A program made the position numbers and the translations under genes. Below, piece after piece: positions 51,767-60,914 of a DNA stretch of 64,000 nucleotides. The notes below the pieces were generated by a model. That model did not search any database. It worked only from the letters and a program-made list of their open reading frames with translations, and had not been told where the DNA came from. Numbering within the stretch: the first letter of the stretch is position 1; each line of letters opens with the position of its first letter. This stretch comes from Bacteroidales bacterium (lineage in GTDB: Bacteria; Bacteroidota; Bacteroidia; Bacteroidales; UBA932). The stretch is taken from positions 496,001 through 560,000 of the forward strand of contig JALCMW010000001.1 in the NCBI GenBank assembly GCA_022648685.1, given 5' to 3'.

Positions 51767-54340
51767 ATGGGAAAAGTTTTAATGATACCGTATAATTTGT
51801 TTGTCGGCCTTGTTGCCTTATTAATTCCTGTTGTAATGCCGGCGCAGGGAATTGTTTCTTTGAAACCGGCTTCGGAAATAACTTCGGGATCTCTTCCGAA
51901 CGGAGTTTTATACTATATGGTGGCAAACGGGGAGCATAAAGGATTCGCCGATGTTGCCTTGGTCAGGAAACAGGGAAATAACGGACAGGCAAGAGAAGAT
52001 CTGTCGGAGCTTCCGCATTTCGAGAATTATGCGCCATATAAATTCATGGCTGACAAGGGGGTGGATTATGGCCCGAAAGGATATGTGTCTTATGACTCCG
52101 TTTCCACCGTTTTCCACTTCAGGGATGTTCCTTTATCTGTCAAGAATGTTGCAGATTCAACTATCATGATGCTTTCCGATATTGTTGCTTCTTCCCAATC
52201 CGATCAGGCAATAATAATTGCAGGCGATTTCGATAAAGCTGCGATATTGGAAAAATTGGATTTATTTGCAATGACAATCCCGCACCGTCTGGGACAAAAC
52301 GATTGTCTATATTACAAGTGGATGCCTTCCGATTCCGCAAAGATGAAGATCGAGTATAATCGCCAGGAAGGAGATGTCTCTTCCGTTTCCGTTGAATATT
52401 CATTACCGAGAGTCCCTGAAAAATATATGAATACGATACAACCTCTTGTATCGCGTATGTTCATTTCGGAATTGGCTTCTGTAGTTTCTGACAGACTTTA
52501 CAGGAAACTCCGCCTGGAAGGTATTCCGGTGGCTGATGCTGTATCCAATTACAAAAGCAGCTCGGATGGCCCGGGGGATGAGACCATATCTTTTAATTTG
52601 CATACGGACAGCTCCCATATATATGGAGCGGCAAAGGTTTTGGGTTCCGTGCTTGCCTCCGTGGATTCCAAAGGGATTTCTACCGAAGAATATAAAGATG
52701 CGAAAAATAAATTTGTTTCCGATGTCGTAAAAACTGGCAATGTTCCTTTGAGCAATTCATATTATATAAAAAAATGTTCTGCTGCATTTCTTTACGGTGC
52801 GGGACTTTCTTCGATTGAAGCCCAGACTGATTTTTTTCTTACAAGGAACCTTCCGGATACTACAGAATTGAGACTTTTCAATCATTTCGTGTCCGTTTTG
52901 CTTGATAAAGACAAAAATCTGTCTTTGCGCGTGAAAACTTCAAGAGGAGTGTCAGGTGACAGCCTTATGACTTCTTTCCGTTCTTCTTGGGCAAAGCAGG
53001 TATCGGATGATACCGACTATATGCACCTTATGAATTTCGGTGATACGTTGGGCCTTGCCGGACGTCAGTCCAGAGTCAGGTTGAGGAATATCAAGAGCGA
53101 ATCTGCATCCGGAGGCGAACTTTGGACTTTCTCAAACGGAATCAAGGTCGTCTATAAAAAAATGTCTACGCCCGGCCTGTTCGATTATGCTTTGATGATC
53201 CGGGGTGGATACAATGATATTGCCGGATTGAAACCCGGAGAGGGAGCTTTCGTTTCCGATATGCTCGGACTCTATGACATCTCGGGTCTGAAATATTATG
53301 ATTTTGCAGATATGCTTGAATCAAACGGAATTTCCATGCATTACAATGTTTCCGTTTCCGATATGAGAATAACGGGGCGGACGTCTTCTTCAAAGTTGGG
53401 GCTTCTCTTGAGATCCCTTTTATCCATTGCGAACGAAAGATCCCTTGATGAAGATGCGTTCGGATATTATAAAGGCAATGAACTGATGAGACTTGAAATG
53501 GGAAAGGGGAATACTGAAGAGAAACGTGCTGTCATAGATACCCTTCTTCATTCCGGATATGCTTATACAAGGGGGAAAATTGCCGGGAGTCTGGAAGACA
53601 GCCTTTTATATAAAGCCGATGATTATTTTAACAACCAATTTTCCAAGGTTAACGATGGAGTGATAGTACTTGCCGGTGATTTGGATCCGGTAAGGATGAA
53701 AAAAATCCTATATCGTTATCTTGGCGGATTCCACACTGAAAAGACTATACCGGTAAGCATTCCGAAACAATACAGACCCGGCTCCGGAAGCCTGACTTAT
53801 ACGGTAAAAGGAGACGACAAGGGTATAGATATAGCTATGTCATCTCCCATGCAATATAGCAGCGACAACTATTTTGCTGCTATGGTTGCCGGTTATGCCA
53901 TCAGGAAGGCTTTGATAACCGGACTTGCGGATTCCGGGATGTATGCGGAAGAGGCCGGGGACTTTTATAGTCTGCCCCAGGACAGTTTCAATTATTACAT
54001 ATCTTGCGAGCCTGTGGATTCCATGGGGCTTCCTGCATCGGTGAAGCCCGGCGATGCCATTTCTGTCCTTTACACGTTGCGTACGATATTGAATGGATTG
54101 TCCGGCAATCCTTTGCCCGTCGATGAAATTTCCGGATACAAATCGTCCATAACAAATTGCATAACTTCGTATTCTTCCGTTCCCGAATTCGTCATTAATT
54201 CGGTACTTATGAAATATTCCGAAGGCAAGGATCTTTTCGGAAAATACAAAGACAAACTTTCCGCCGTTAATCCGGATAAAGTACGTGAAATAATAGCGTC
54301 CCTGAATAACGGTCGTAAAGTCGAATACATAATGAAATGA
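51767..54340 (+). CDS. M16-like protein lacking the zinc-binding motif (pseudopeptidase)
   Basis: 857 residues with a signal peptide and two M16-type halves. The N-terminal LPNGVLYYMVANGEHKGFADVALVRKQG segment aligns with active M16 peptidases, but where these have HxxEH this protein has PHFENY, so both the second His and the Glu are missing. The second half (GAFVSDMLGLYDISGLKYYDFADML) also lacks the motif. The protein therefore keeps the fold without the known catalytic site and may be a structural or partner subunit. Its end overlaps the DUF3109 gene by four bases (ATGA). Confidence 0.8.
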   Translation: MGKVLMIPYNLFVGLVALLIPVVMPAQGIVSLKPASEITSGSLPNGVLYYMVANGEHKGFADVALVRKQGNNGQAREDLSELPHFENYAPYKFMADKGVDYGPKGYVSYDSVSTVFHFRDVPLSVKNVADSTIMMLSDIVASSQSDQAIIIAGDFDKAAILEKLDLFAMTIPHRLGQNDCLYYKWMPSDSAKMKIEYNRQEGDVSSVSVEYSLPRVPEKYMNTIQPLVSRMFISELASVVSDRLYRKLRLEGIPVADAVSNYKSSSDGPGDETISFNLHTDSSHIYGAAKVLGSVLASVDSKGISTEEYKDAKNKFVSDVVKTGNVPLSNSYYIKKCSAAFLYGAGLSSIEAQTDFFLTRNLPDTTELRLFNHFVSVLLDKDKNLSLRVKTSRGVSGDSLMTSFRSSWAKQVSDDTDYMHLMNFGDTLGLAGRQSRVRLRNIKSESASGGELWTFSNGIKVVYKKMSTPGLFDYALMIRGGYNDIAGLKPGEGAFVSDMLGLYDISGLKYYDFADMLESNGISMHYNVSVSDMRITGRTSSSKLGLLLRSLLSIANERSLDEDAFGYYKGNELMRLEMGKGNTEEKRAVIDTLLHSGYAYTRGKIAGSLEDSLLYKADDYFNNQFSKVNDGVIVLAGDLDPVRMKKILYRYLGGFHTEKTIPVSIPKQYRPGSGSLTYTVKGDDKGIDIAMSSPMQYSSDNYFAAMVAGYAIRKALITGLADSGMYAEEAGDFYSLPQDSFNYYISCEPVDSMGLPASVKPGDAISVLYTLRTILNGLSGNPLPVDEISGYKSSITNCITSYSSVPEFVINSVLMKYSEGKDLFGKYKDKLSAVNPDKVREIIASLNNGRKVEYIMK

Positions 54341-54942
54341 CAAAAGATTATTCAGGAGCGATAATATCCATAGGTGATTGCCTGGTCCACGGGGATGTTA
54401 TTTCGGAATATTTCTGTTGCGATTATCAGGCGTGCAAAGGGGCTTGTTGTGTGGCCGGAGAGAGCGGTGCACCGCTGGATGTTTCTGAAGTGAGAATACT
54501 GGAAAGATATTATCCTTGTTATTCAGGACTTATGGGCCCCGATGGCAGGAAAGCTGTTTCCGGCAGGGGCTTTTTCGAAATCGATTCCGATGGAGATGTC
54601 GTTACACCTGTGGTGGAGGGTAGCGGAGAATGCGCTTATTCTTTTTTCGATGAGGATGAAAATTGCCGATGTTCCATTGAAAGGTCTTTCATTTCAGGGA
54701 AATGCCCTTTCAGAAAACCTGTTTCATGCAGCCTGTACCCGATAAGGGTCACAAAACTGGAAAGCGGTTTTCTTGAATTGAAATTGCATCGCTGGGAGAT
54801 ATGCAAGAACGCCTTCGAACTAGGAAAGGATAAAAATATACGAGTGTTCGAATTCCTTCATGACGCAATCGCCGCACGTTTCGGAGAGGAGTTTTATTCT
54901 GCCTTGTCCGAGGCTTCCAAGAGGTTTTTTGCCGCTTCGTAG
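54337..54942 (+). CDS. DUF3109 family cysteine-rich protein
   Basis: 201 residues with eight or more conserved Cys: FCCDYQACKGACCVAGESGAP near the N-terminus, ECAYSF and ENCRCSIE, KCPFRKPVSCSLYPIRV. This is the DUF3109 pattern, related to the YkgJ type of Fe-S or zinc-binding proteins; function unknown. Translationally coupled to the M16-like gene. The last 49 bases overlap the convergent DUF2007 gene. Confidence 0.85.
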   Translation: MTKDYSGAIISIGDCLVHGDVISEYFCCDYQACKGACCVAGESGAPLDVSEVRILERYYPCYSGLMGPDGRKAVSGRGFFEIDSDGDVVTPVVEGSGECAYSFFDEDENCRCSIERSFISGKCPFRKPVSCSLYPIRVTKLESGFLELKLHRWEICKNAFELGKDKNIRVFEFLHDAIAARFGEEFYSALSEASKRFFAAS

Positions 54943-55115
54943 TCTTCGGCGTTTACTTTGACAACTACGGAATCGGTGAAGCTCAGATTCGGATAAGATG
55001 ACACATCTCCGAAAACTGCCGCCTTTATTCCGTTTTCCATGAGCATTCCTGCAGCAATGTGCGCACTGGCCGCATTGTAATATCTACCGACAATCATTAA
55101 TTCTTTTTCTTTCAT
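54894..55115 (-). CDS. DUF2007 domain protein
   Basis: 73 residues, the entire length of a DUF2007 domain: IVGRYYNAASAHIAAGMLMENGIKAAVFGD and VVVKVNAEDYEAAKNLL. Such small ferredoxin-fold proteins are called putative signal-transducing proteins; the role is not established. It overlaps DUF3109 tail-to-tail by 49 bases, so the two transcripts can form antisense RNA. Confidence 0.85.
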   Translation of the reverse strand: MKEKELMIVGRYYNAASAHIAAGMLMENGIKAAVFGDVSSYPNLSFTDSVVVKVNAEDYEAAKNLLEASDKAE

Positions 55116-55155
55116 GGTGGATCGATTATTAATTACGGGTTACCTATCTTCAGTT

Positions 55156-55665
55156 TTATTCGTTTGCTATGTCCCTGTTCGTGTCTCCGTCGTTATCATT
55201 GCTGCGTAATGCATACTCCAGACCGCGTATTATTCTGACGGTGTCTTTGTTGGGACCTTCTATTTCGAATCCGTCGTCAATCTTTTTGAAAGTAAGCCTG
55301 TCTTCGAACATGCGGGTAAGTCTGTAAAAAAACGGTTTCAGGCGGAAAGTCATGTCTTCCCCTTCTTCGGTTTCAAGCTTGTAGCCGCGTCCCGACATGT
55401 AATCGATAGTCTTTTGATGTATCGTATCAAATTCCCCGGGAGCATAAGCCTTCTTTTTTACATAGCTGAAAATCGGATAGACGGCAGAGATCACGGCAAA
55501 AAATATTGCTATTTCCCAAACTGATTTATATCCTTTGTTGAACATCTCGTTTATATTCCCCGGAACTGCTTTGATCAGAACCAGTATAGCCATGATAATG
55601 GCCAAAAGGATGAAGAAATAGAAAAAATATTTTACAGCACGGATAAAGTATTTCATATAGCGCAA
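55156..55665 (-). CDS. Small membrane protein, unknown function
   Basis: 169 residues with two helices near the N-terminus (about 12-34 and 48-68) and a soluble C-terminal domain with aromatic/basic pairs (FRLKPFFYRLTRMFEDRL). I do not recognise the family. A -7 box TATATTTG on the minus strand (55687-55680) precedes it. Divergent from the coiled-coil protein gene. Confidence 0.7.
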   Translation of the reverse strand: MRYMKYFIRAVKYFFYFFILLAIIMAILVLIKAVPGNINEMFNKGYKSVWEIAIFFAVISAVYPIFSYVKKKAYAPGEFDTIHQKTIDYMSGRGYKLETEEGEDMTFRLKPFFYRLTRMFEDRLTFKKIDDGFEIEGPNKDTVRIIRGLEYALRSNDNDGDTNRDIANE

Positions 55666-55679
55666 TGTTTAACAATACA

Positions 55680-55715
55680 CAAATATAGAAAAAATCCCAT
55701 ATTTTCTTATATTTG
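55680..55715. promoter_or_regulatory. Divergent -7 boxes (minus 55687-55680, plus 55708-55715)
   Basis: TATATTTG occurs on both strands within 36 bases. The minus-strand copy serves the small membrane protein (ATG at 55665), the plus-strand copy the coiled-coil protein (ATG at 55750). Neither has a clear -33 TTG. The -7 boxes face away from each other with 20 bases between, so the -33 regions overlap and polymerase binding at the two promoters could compete. Confidence 0.65.
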
Positions 55716-55749
55716 CATATATCACGAATTAATAATTAATTAAAAAATT

Positions 55750-56658
55750 ATGGAAGAAGATCCGCTAAAGCGTATTGAACGCGAAGATACTGAAAAAAAA
55801 GCGAAGAATTTGAAATCCGTTATGACCATTCTCATAGCAGTGGCCGCCGTATTGGCTCTCGCTTTGGCCTATATCTGGTTCCAGAAATCGCGGCTTGTGA
55901 ATGAACTGAAGTCGGAAAAAAGCGATCTGACCCAGCAAATGGTTTCCCTCCAGAACGATTATGCCAATCTTTCATCCGATTATGATACGATCAATGTACA
56001 GCTGGATTCTTCCAGAGAGGAAGTTGCGCAGCTCATCGACAGGATAAAGAAGACCAATGCCACCAACCGTGTGAAGATCCGCCAATATGAACGTGAACTG
56101 GGGACTCTCAGGAGCATTATGAAAAATTATATCGTCCAGATCGATTCCCTTAATACCCTGAATCACAAATTGACGGCCGATGCCGCTGCAGCGCGCAAGG
56201 AGGCTGCTGAAAGCAAAAAAGCCAATAAACAGCTGTCGCAACAGGTTGAACACCTTTCCGACAAGGTTGCCGCAGGTGCCGTTATCAAGGCCAGGGGTAT
56301 TTCCGTAGCCGCATATAACGGTTCCGGTCGTGTCACTGACAGAAGCAGCAGGGTCGTGAGGCTTCTTACCTCCCTGAGTCTTGTGGAAAATGATCTTGCT
56401 CCGAAAGGTCCGGTGAGGGTCTACATAAGGGTGAAGGATCCTGACGGAATACTTCTGACTAATGATGTCAGGACTTCTTTCAGCTATGACGGGCAAATGA
56501 TGGTTGCTTCGGCTTCCAGGGAAGTCGATTATGAGGGCAAAGAGGTTGATATGAGCATATATCTGAACAATATCCCCGATTACAACAAGGGCGTGTATAC
56601 GGTTGAAGTCTATACCGAGCAATCTTTGTTGGGCTCTGCCGAACTGATGCTCAGATAA
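55750..56658 (+). CDS. Membrane-anchored coiled-coil protein conserved in Bacteroidota
   Basis: 302 residues: short cytoplasmic start, one membrane helix (about 25-43), a coiled coil (about 50-180) with ELGTLRSIMKNYIVQIDSLNTLNHKL, and a C-terminal beta-domain (AKGPVRVYIRVKDPDGILLTND, REVDYEGKEVDMSIYL). The same architecture is common in Bacteroidales genomes as a conserved hypothetical. Function unknown; the shape suggests an envelope spacer or scaffold. hemW follows 39 bases later. Confidence 0.8.
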   Translation: MEEDPLKRIEREDTEKKAKNLKSVMTILIAVAAVLALALAYIWFQKSRLVNELKSEKSDLTQQMVSLQNDYANLSSDYDTINVQLDSSREEVAQLIDRIKKTNATNRVKIRQYERELGTLRSIMKNYIVQIDSLNTLNHKLTADAAAARKEAAESKKANKQLSQQVEHLSDKVAAGAVIKARGISVAAYNGSGRVTDRSSRVVRLLTSLSLVENDLAPKGPVRVYIRVKDPDGILLTNDVRTSFSYDGQMMVASASREVDYEGKEVDMSIYLNNIPDYNKGVYTVEVYTEQSLLGSAELMLR

Positions 56659-56697
56659 AAGGGGGGGATTCCCCATTTATAATATCCATCCGGTGAA

Positions 56698-57930
56698 TTG
56701 ATATACATACATGTACCTTTTTGCAGAAGTTTCTGTACTTATTGCGACTTCTATTCGGAACTTGTGCCGTCATGCAAATATGCCGGAACCGGGGATGGAC
56801 TCCGTACCAAGTCTTTCGATGAATATACTGAAGCGGTCTGCCGTGAAATTGAATTCAGAAAAGAAGAGATTCTTGATTCGGCAGGCGATGATTCCGATAT
56901 AGCAGGTACTTCTAAGGCGAATACGCTGTATATAGGCGGCGGTACGCCCTCCTTGTTGCCAATTTCCATGTTGTCCCGATTCAAAGAAAAATTAAAGGAT
57001 ATAGGCTTGGGTTCTTTTGATGAATTTACCTTGGAGGTCAATCCCGAAGATATTGTGGAGAAAGGTCCCGATTATGCCTCGGGACTCTTTTCTCTTGGCG
57101 TAAACAGAATAAGCATGGGAGTCCAGTCTTTCGACGATTCCATATTGAAGTGGATGAACAGACGGCACAATGCCGAAGCTGCCTCCTGGGCTTACGGTAT
57201 TCTTGTTTCCGCCGGTTTTGTGAATATAAGCATAGACTTGATATTCGGTCTTCCTCAACTTTCGGACAGCGTATGGAACGATACGATAAGCCATGCTTTG
57301 TCGATAGGAGACAAGCATTCCGGAGATCCCCGTCCTGCACATATATCGGCCTATCAGCTTTCCATAGAGAACGGAAGCGCTTTGGCGAAATTGATTTCCC
57401 GCGGACGTTTCACCGAAGCAGACGACGAAACATGCGCGAGACAATATGATATTCTTTGCCAACGTATGAAAGAGGCCGGGTACCGTCATTATGAAATTTC
57501 GAATTTTGCCTTGCCAGGACTGGAATCTTTGCATAACAGTTCATATTGGAGGAGGGTTCCTTATGCCGGACTGGGACCTGGTGCCCATTCTTTTTCTCTT
57601 GCTGATGATTTCCGTGAAGTGCGCAGCATGAATCCGGGGAATCTGGAAGGATATATCTCCGCCGCATCTTCGGGCGATTTCTGCTCTTTTAGGGAATCGG
57701 AGATCCTCGGACCGGAGGAGATAAAGGAAGAAACGATAATGCTTGCCCTACGTACCGATACCGGGGTAGATTACGGATATCTTCATTCCAACTCCTCACC
57801 GTCTGCAATATCCCGTTTGTCGGCTAAGGGGGCGTTGGAACAAATAAGGGGAAATGACGGGACTTTGCGTATCCGGATTCCTGAGAATCGTTTTTTCGTT
57901 TCCGATGACATCATCGCTGATCTTCTGTGA
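56698..57930 (+). CDS. hemW: Radical SAM protein HemW (HemN-like)
   Basis: 410 residues. Cys cluster HVPFCRSFCTYCDF (Cx3Cx2C) at the very N-terminus, NTLYIGGGTPSLL, then the HemN_C domain. HemW is a heme chaperone/insertase rather than coproporphyrinogen oxidase; it lacks the extended HemN N-terminus. The start must be TTG at 56698, because the protein begins IYIHVPFC and an in-frame stop lies 15 bases upstream with no ATG or GTG between. Last residues FFVSDDIIADLL are typical. Confidence 0.92.
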   Translation: MIYIHVPFCRSFCTYCDFYSELVPSCKYAGTGDGLRTKSFDEYTEAVCREIEFRKEEILDSAGDDSDIAGTSKANTLYIGGGTPSLLPISMLSRFKEKLKDIGLGSFDEFTLEVNPEDIVEKGPDYASGLFSLGVNRISMGVQSFDDSILKWMNRRHNAEAASWAYGILVSAGFVNISIDLIFGLPQLSDSVWNDTISHALSIGDKHSGDPRPAHISAYQLSIENGSALAKLISRGRFTEADDETCARQYDILCQRMKEAGYRHYEISNFALPGLESLHNSSYWRRVPYAGLGPGAHSFSLADDFREVRSMNPGNLEGYISAASSGDFCSFRESEILGPEEIKEETIMLALRTDTGVDYGYLHSNSSPSAISRLSAKGALEQIRGNDGTLRIRIPENRFFVSDDIIADLL

Positions 57931-58008
57931 CATTTATGAAAAAATACTTATATTCGCCTTTAGTGCCGGAATAATCCGGAATGTGTTAATTTATAATATT
58001 ATAGAGAT

Positions 58009-58353
58009 ATGAAAGGTGAATCATTTCTAGCACTGCTGGCCGGAACGGCCATAGGTGCGGCATTAGGGGTCCTTTTTGCTCCCGACAAGGGTGACGTCAC
58101 CCGCAGGAAAATAACTATAGCCGCGAAAAAAGGTTATGGAAACGCCGTGGAGAAATCATCGGAAATTTATGGCAAAGTAAAGGAACAGACTTCCGAGGTT
58201 GGAAAATCGATTACGTCAATAAAAGACATTTTGATGGACAAAGGTTCGGATTTGAAAGAAGATGCAAGGAAAAAGGCTCTCGAGCAGCTTTCCAGATTGG
58301 AGAAAGCTCTTGCAAAAGATAACGGCGGCGAAAAAACCGACCCTGAGGTATGA
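58009..58353 (+). CDS. YtxH domain protein
   Basis: 114 residues with a Gly/Ala-rich membrane segment FLALLAGTAIGAALGVLFAPDKG (residues 4-26) and a helical tail that begins TRRKI, the YtxH pattern. These small envelope proteins are linked to general stress in many bacteria. First of a three-gene unit; its stop overlaps the next start by four bases (ATGA). Confidence 0.88.
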   Translation: MKGESFLALLAGTAIGAALGVLFAPDKGDVTRRKITIAAKKGYGNAVEKSSEIYGKVKEQTSEVGKSITSIKDILMDKGSDLKEDARKKALEQLSRLEKALAKDNGGEKTDPEV

Positions 58354-58724
58354 ATGAGAAATTCTCTAAGCCTGCGGAAGATCTATTCGACAATGTATCC
58401 GATTATATAGATCTGAAAACCGATAATATTAAACTCCGCACAGTAAAAGGCCTTTCCGAAATGGCCAGTTGCCTTATCAATTTTATGCTGATCCTGTTTG
58501 TCCTTGCAATGATATGCATACCATTGGCTTTGATCGGCATATTGTTCTTGGGTGATATTCTCGGAAGTTATGGATTGTCCTGCCTGATAGTCATGGCGTT
58601 TTTCCTTATCATACTTGTGCTGCTTTTGATTTTCGGAAAGAAATTATTTGCAGGCAGGTTCGTACGTATGTTCGGTAAACTGTTTTTTGAAAAAGACGAT
58701 GAAGAAGAATTACAGGAGCATTAA
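58350..58724 (+). CDS. Phage-holin-family-like membrane protein (DUF1469-type)
   Basis: 124 residues: an amphipathic N-terminal helix (AEDLFDNVSDYIDLKTDNIKLRTVKGLSEM), two membrane helices (about 45-68 and 75-97) and a charged tail. The arrangement after a YtxH gene fits the Actinobacterial-holin-X/DUF1469 family of stress-related envelope proteins, which are not phage genes. Function unknown. Confidence 0.8.
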   Translation: MNEKFSKPAEDLFDNVSDYIDLKTDNIKLRTVKGLSEMASCLINFMLILFVLAMICIPLALIGILFLGDILGSYGLSCLIVMAFFLIILVLLLIFGKKLFAGRFVRMFGKLFFEKDDEEELQEH

Positions 58725-58728
58725 AAAC

Positions 58729-58962
58729 ATGAGACAATTGGACAAGGCTATACGGCAATCCGGGAAATCCCTTGATGTACAAGGCGGGAAAATCGTATGC
58801 CGGTACCGGGAAGCAAAGGATTATTATTCTCCTGTCAATGTAGTTGCCATGGGATTGAAAAATATATCTTCCTTAATACCTTTCGACGCCATCGCTCTTG
58901 GCATCATACGTTGCCTGAAAGCAAAATTGTCTAAACCTGCTGACGATATCGGTGATGCCTAA
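58729..58962 (+). CDS. Small hypothetical protein, third gene of the YtxH unit
   Basis: 77 residues from the ATG at 58729, with AGGAG 11 bases upstream; the frame is open to 58648 but earlier starts overlap the previous gene. It has a basic middle and a weakly hydrophobic segment (NVVAMGLKNISSLIPFDAIALGII). It always seems to accompany this type of YtxH/holin-like pair in related genomes as far as I recall, but I do not know a function. Overlaps the convergent aminopeptidase gene by four bases. Confidence 0.7.
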   Translation: MRQLDKAIRQSGKSLDVQGGKIVCRYREAKDYYSPVNVVAMGLKNISSLIPFDAIALGIIRCLKAKLSKPADDIGDA

Positions 58963-60785
58963 CCGATAGGCTGTGTCTTTTTTCTTAGCCAGGCTGCCGT
59001 TTCTTCCGGAAGGACGGAAGATAATTTTTCGTATACGTTGCTGTTGTATCGGTTAAGCCAATCGAGTTCACATTTGTCCATCAGTTCTTTTACTATGACG
59101 GAAGTATCTATATGGCACAGCGTCAGTGTTTCGAATTTAAGCCAATGTCCGAACTCATTGCTTCCGGATTCCTTGCAAAGCAACAGATTTTCATGTCTTA
59201 TTCCATAATATCCTTCCCTGTAAATCCCTGGTTCGTCGGAAGTTATCATCCCAGGAAGAAAAGCCTGCCTGTTGAAATTCTGGCGGATATCCTGTGGACC
59301 TTCGTGTACGCATAGATAGAATCCCACTCCGTGTCCCGTCCCGTGTCCGAAATCACGTTCATGCCGCCATAACGGATTCCTGGCCAAAGCGTCGAGCTGG
59401 CAGCCTGCGGTACCTTCCGGGAATACCGCCATGGCAAGACGGATCATCCCTTTAAGCACCAGAGTATAGTCTTCCATTTCAAGCTGTGTACATGGACCCA
59501 GAGGTAATGTCCTGGTTATATCTGTGGTGCCGATTGCATATTGGCCCCCTGAATCCGTAAGATACAGACCGTGCGGTTCCAGCTTTGCGGATCCTGTTTC
59601 CGGTGTTGAATAATGAGGCAATGCCGCATTTTTACCATATGCGGATATTGTACGGAAACTGTTCCCTCTGTAGCCGGGGATCTCTGCACGTAGCGAATCA
59701 AGTTTGGCTGCAGCATCCCATTCGGTAACATAATCTCCGTTCCTTACCGAAGTCTCTAGCCAATGGCAGAACTTTTCCATAGCCAGACCATCATCAAAGT
59801 GCGATTCTTTCATCCCGGATATCTCTGTCCGATTCTTTACCGCTTTCATCAAACCTACCGGAGAGGTCCCTTCTACGATTTCAGTATCCTGGACATCTTC
59901 TTTCAATATCCGGTATATGTCATAATTCAGAGTCACTTTGTCTATGAACAGCCGGCCGATGTCCTTGTCTTCGGAAAGGTTGTATAAAGAGAAGTCCAGT
60001 TCTTCGTAATCCATTATTTCCACTCCGTCGGCTTTCAATTCATAGAAGCTATCGGCCGTGTCACTGTCGGCAACCGTGTCTTTTTTGACGAACCATTTTA
60101 CGGTATCCATGCTTATCAGAAGATAGGAGATGACGACGGGATTGTATTCAATATCCGATCCCCTTATATTCATCACCCATGCTATTTCGTCCAGAGCCGA
60201 TATCAGAATCGCATCCAGATTCTTGTCCATAAGGAACTTGCGTACTCCTGATATCCTTTCAGGTCTGGATTCCCCGACTATATCTTCCCCTATTGTCATT
60301 ATCGGAGAGGATGGAATTCCCGGTCTGTCAGTCCAAATGAAATCAAGCATATCCGGTTCGTCAACAATAAGGCATGTCTTGCCGTTTTTCCGGAAAGACC
60401 CCTTTATTTCCTCTATCGCGGCAGCGCTTTGACACAATCCGTCTACGGCGATGGCGGCATTGTCGTCCAGATTTTCCTCAAGCCAGTCGGGAATCAGTAT
60501 CTGTTCCTGCACGCGAGTCTTGTGAAGTGCTATTCCTGTATCACGCAGTTGTATCTCGGCTTGTATGAAATATCTGGTGTCCGTCCACAATCCGGCGTGC
60601 CCAAGTGTTATTACAATGTCTCCGGCTTCTCCGGTAAAGCCGGAAAGCCATTCGACCTGTTTCCAGCGCGGGGCCGGATATTCACTGTTATGCGGATCCG
60701 ATCCGGTGATGACTATGGCATCCCAGCCTTTGTCCTTCATAAAGTCCCTGACGGCTTCTATCCTGTTTGCATAGAGATTGTTCAT
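58959..60785 (-). CDS. Xaa-Pro aminopeptidase (M24B, long three-domain form)
   Basis: 608 residues from the ATG at 60785; 23 extra in-frame codons upstream lack conservation. Two N-terminal creatinase-like domains, then the pita-bread catalytic domain with YLTDSGGQYAIGTTDITRT (Asp ligands), GHGTGHGVGFYLCVHE (His) and ITSDEPGIYR and HENLLLC (Glu ligands). It is the eukaryote-like cytosolic aminopeptidase P type. A tRNA-like or regulatory feature is not seen upstream; a terminator separates it from trpB. Confidence 0.92.
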   Translation of the reverse strand: MNNLYANRIEAVRDFMKDKGWDAIVITGSDPHNSEYPAPRWKQVEWLSGFTGEAGDIVITLGHAGLWTDTRYFIQAEIQLRDTGIALHKTRVQEQILIPDWLEENLDDNAAIAVDGLCQSAAAIEEIKGSFRKNGKTCLIVDEPDMLDFIWTDRPGIPSSPIMTIGEDIVGESRPERISGVRKFLMDKNLDAILISALDEIAWVMNIRGSDIEYNPVVISYLLISMDTVKWFVKKDTVADSDTADSFYELKADGVEIMDYEELDFSLYNLSEDKDIGRLFIDKVTLNYDIYRILKEDVQDTEIVEGTSPVGLMKAVKNRTEISGMKESHFDDGLAMEKFCHWLETSVRNGDYVTEWDAAAKLDSLRAEIPGYRGNSFRTISAYGKNAALPHYSTPETGSAKLEPHGLYLTDSGGQYAIGTTDITRTLPLGPCTQLEMEDYTLVLKGMIRLAMAVFPEGTAGCQLDALARNPLWRHERDFGHGTGHGVGFYLCVHEGPQDIRQNFNRQAFLPGMITSDEPGIYREGYYGIRHENLLLCKESGSNEFGHWLKFETLTLCHIDTSVIVKELMDKCELDWLNRYNSNVYEKLSSVLPEETAAWLRKKTQPIG

Positions 60786-60854
60786 GTCCGAAACATTAAT
60801 ATGTCCAAAGTTATTTTTTTTGCCGGATATATACAAACGAAGGCAAATAAACAC

Positions 60855-60899
60855 AAAAAAGCCGTGCCGGCAACCTTAAAAATTGCGACACGGCTTTTA
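60855..60899. terminator. Terminator between trpB-like gene and aminopeptidase P
   Basis: AAAAGCCGTG (about 60857-60866) pairs with CACGGCTTTT (60889-60898), with A-run before and T-run after on both strands. It lies 16 bases after the trpB-like stop. Confidence 0.8.
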
Positions 60900-60914
60900 A
60901 AGGATATGAATATA

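Noticed and set aside
58350..58724. Prophage holin
   Set aside because: No lysin or other phage gene nearby; the YtxH neighbour and two-helix architecture fit the non-phage stress-related family.
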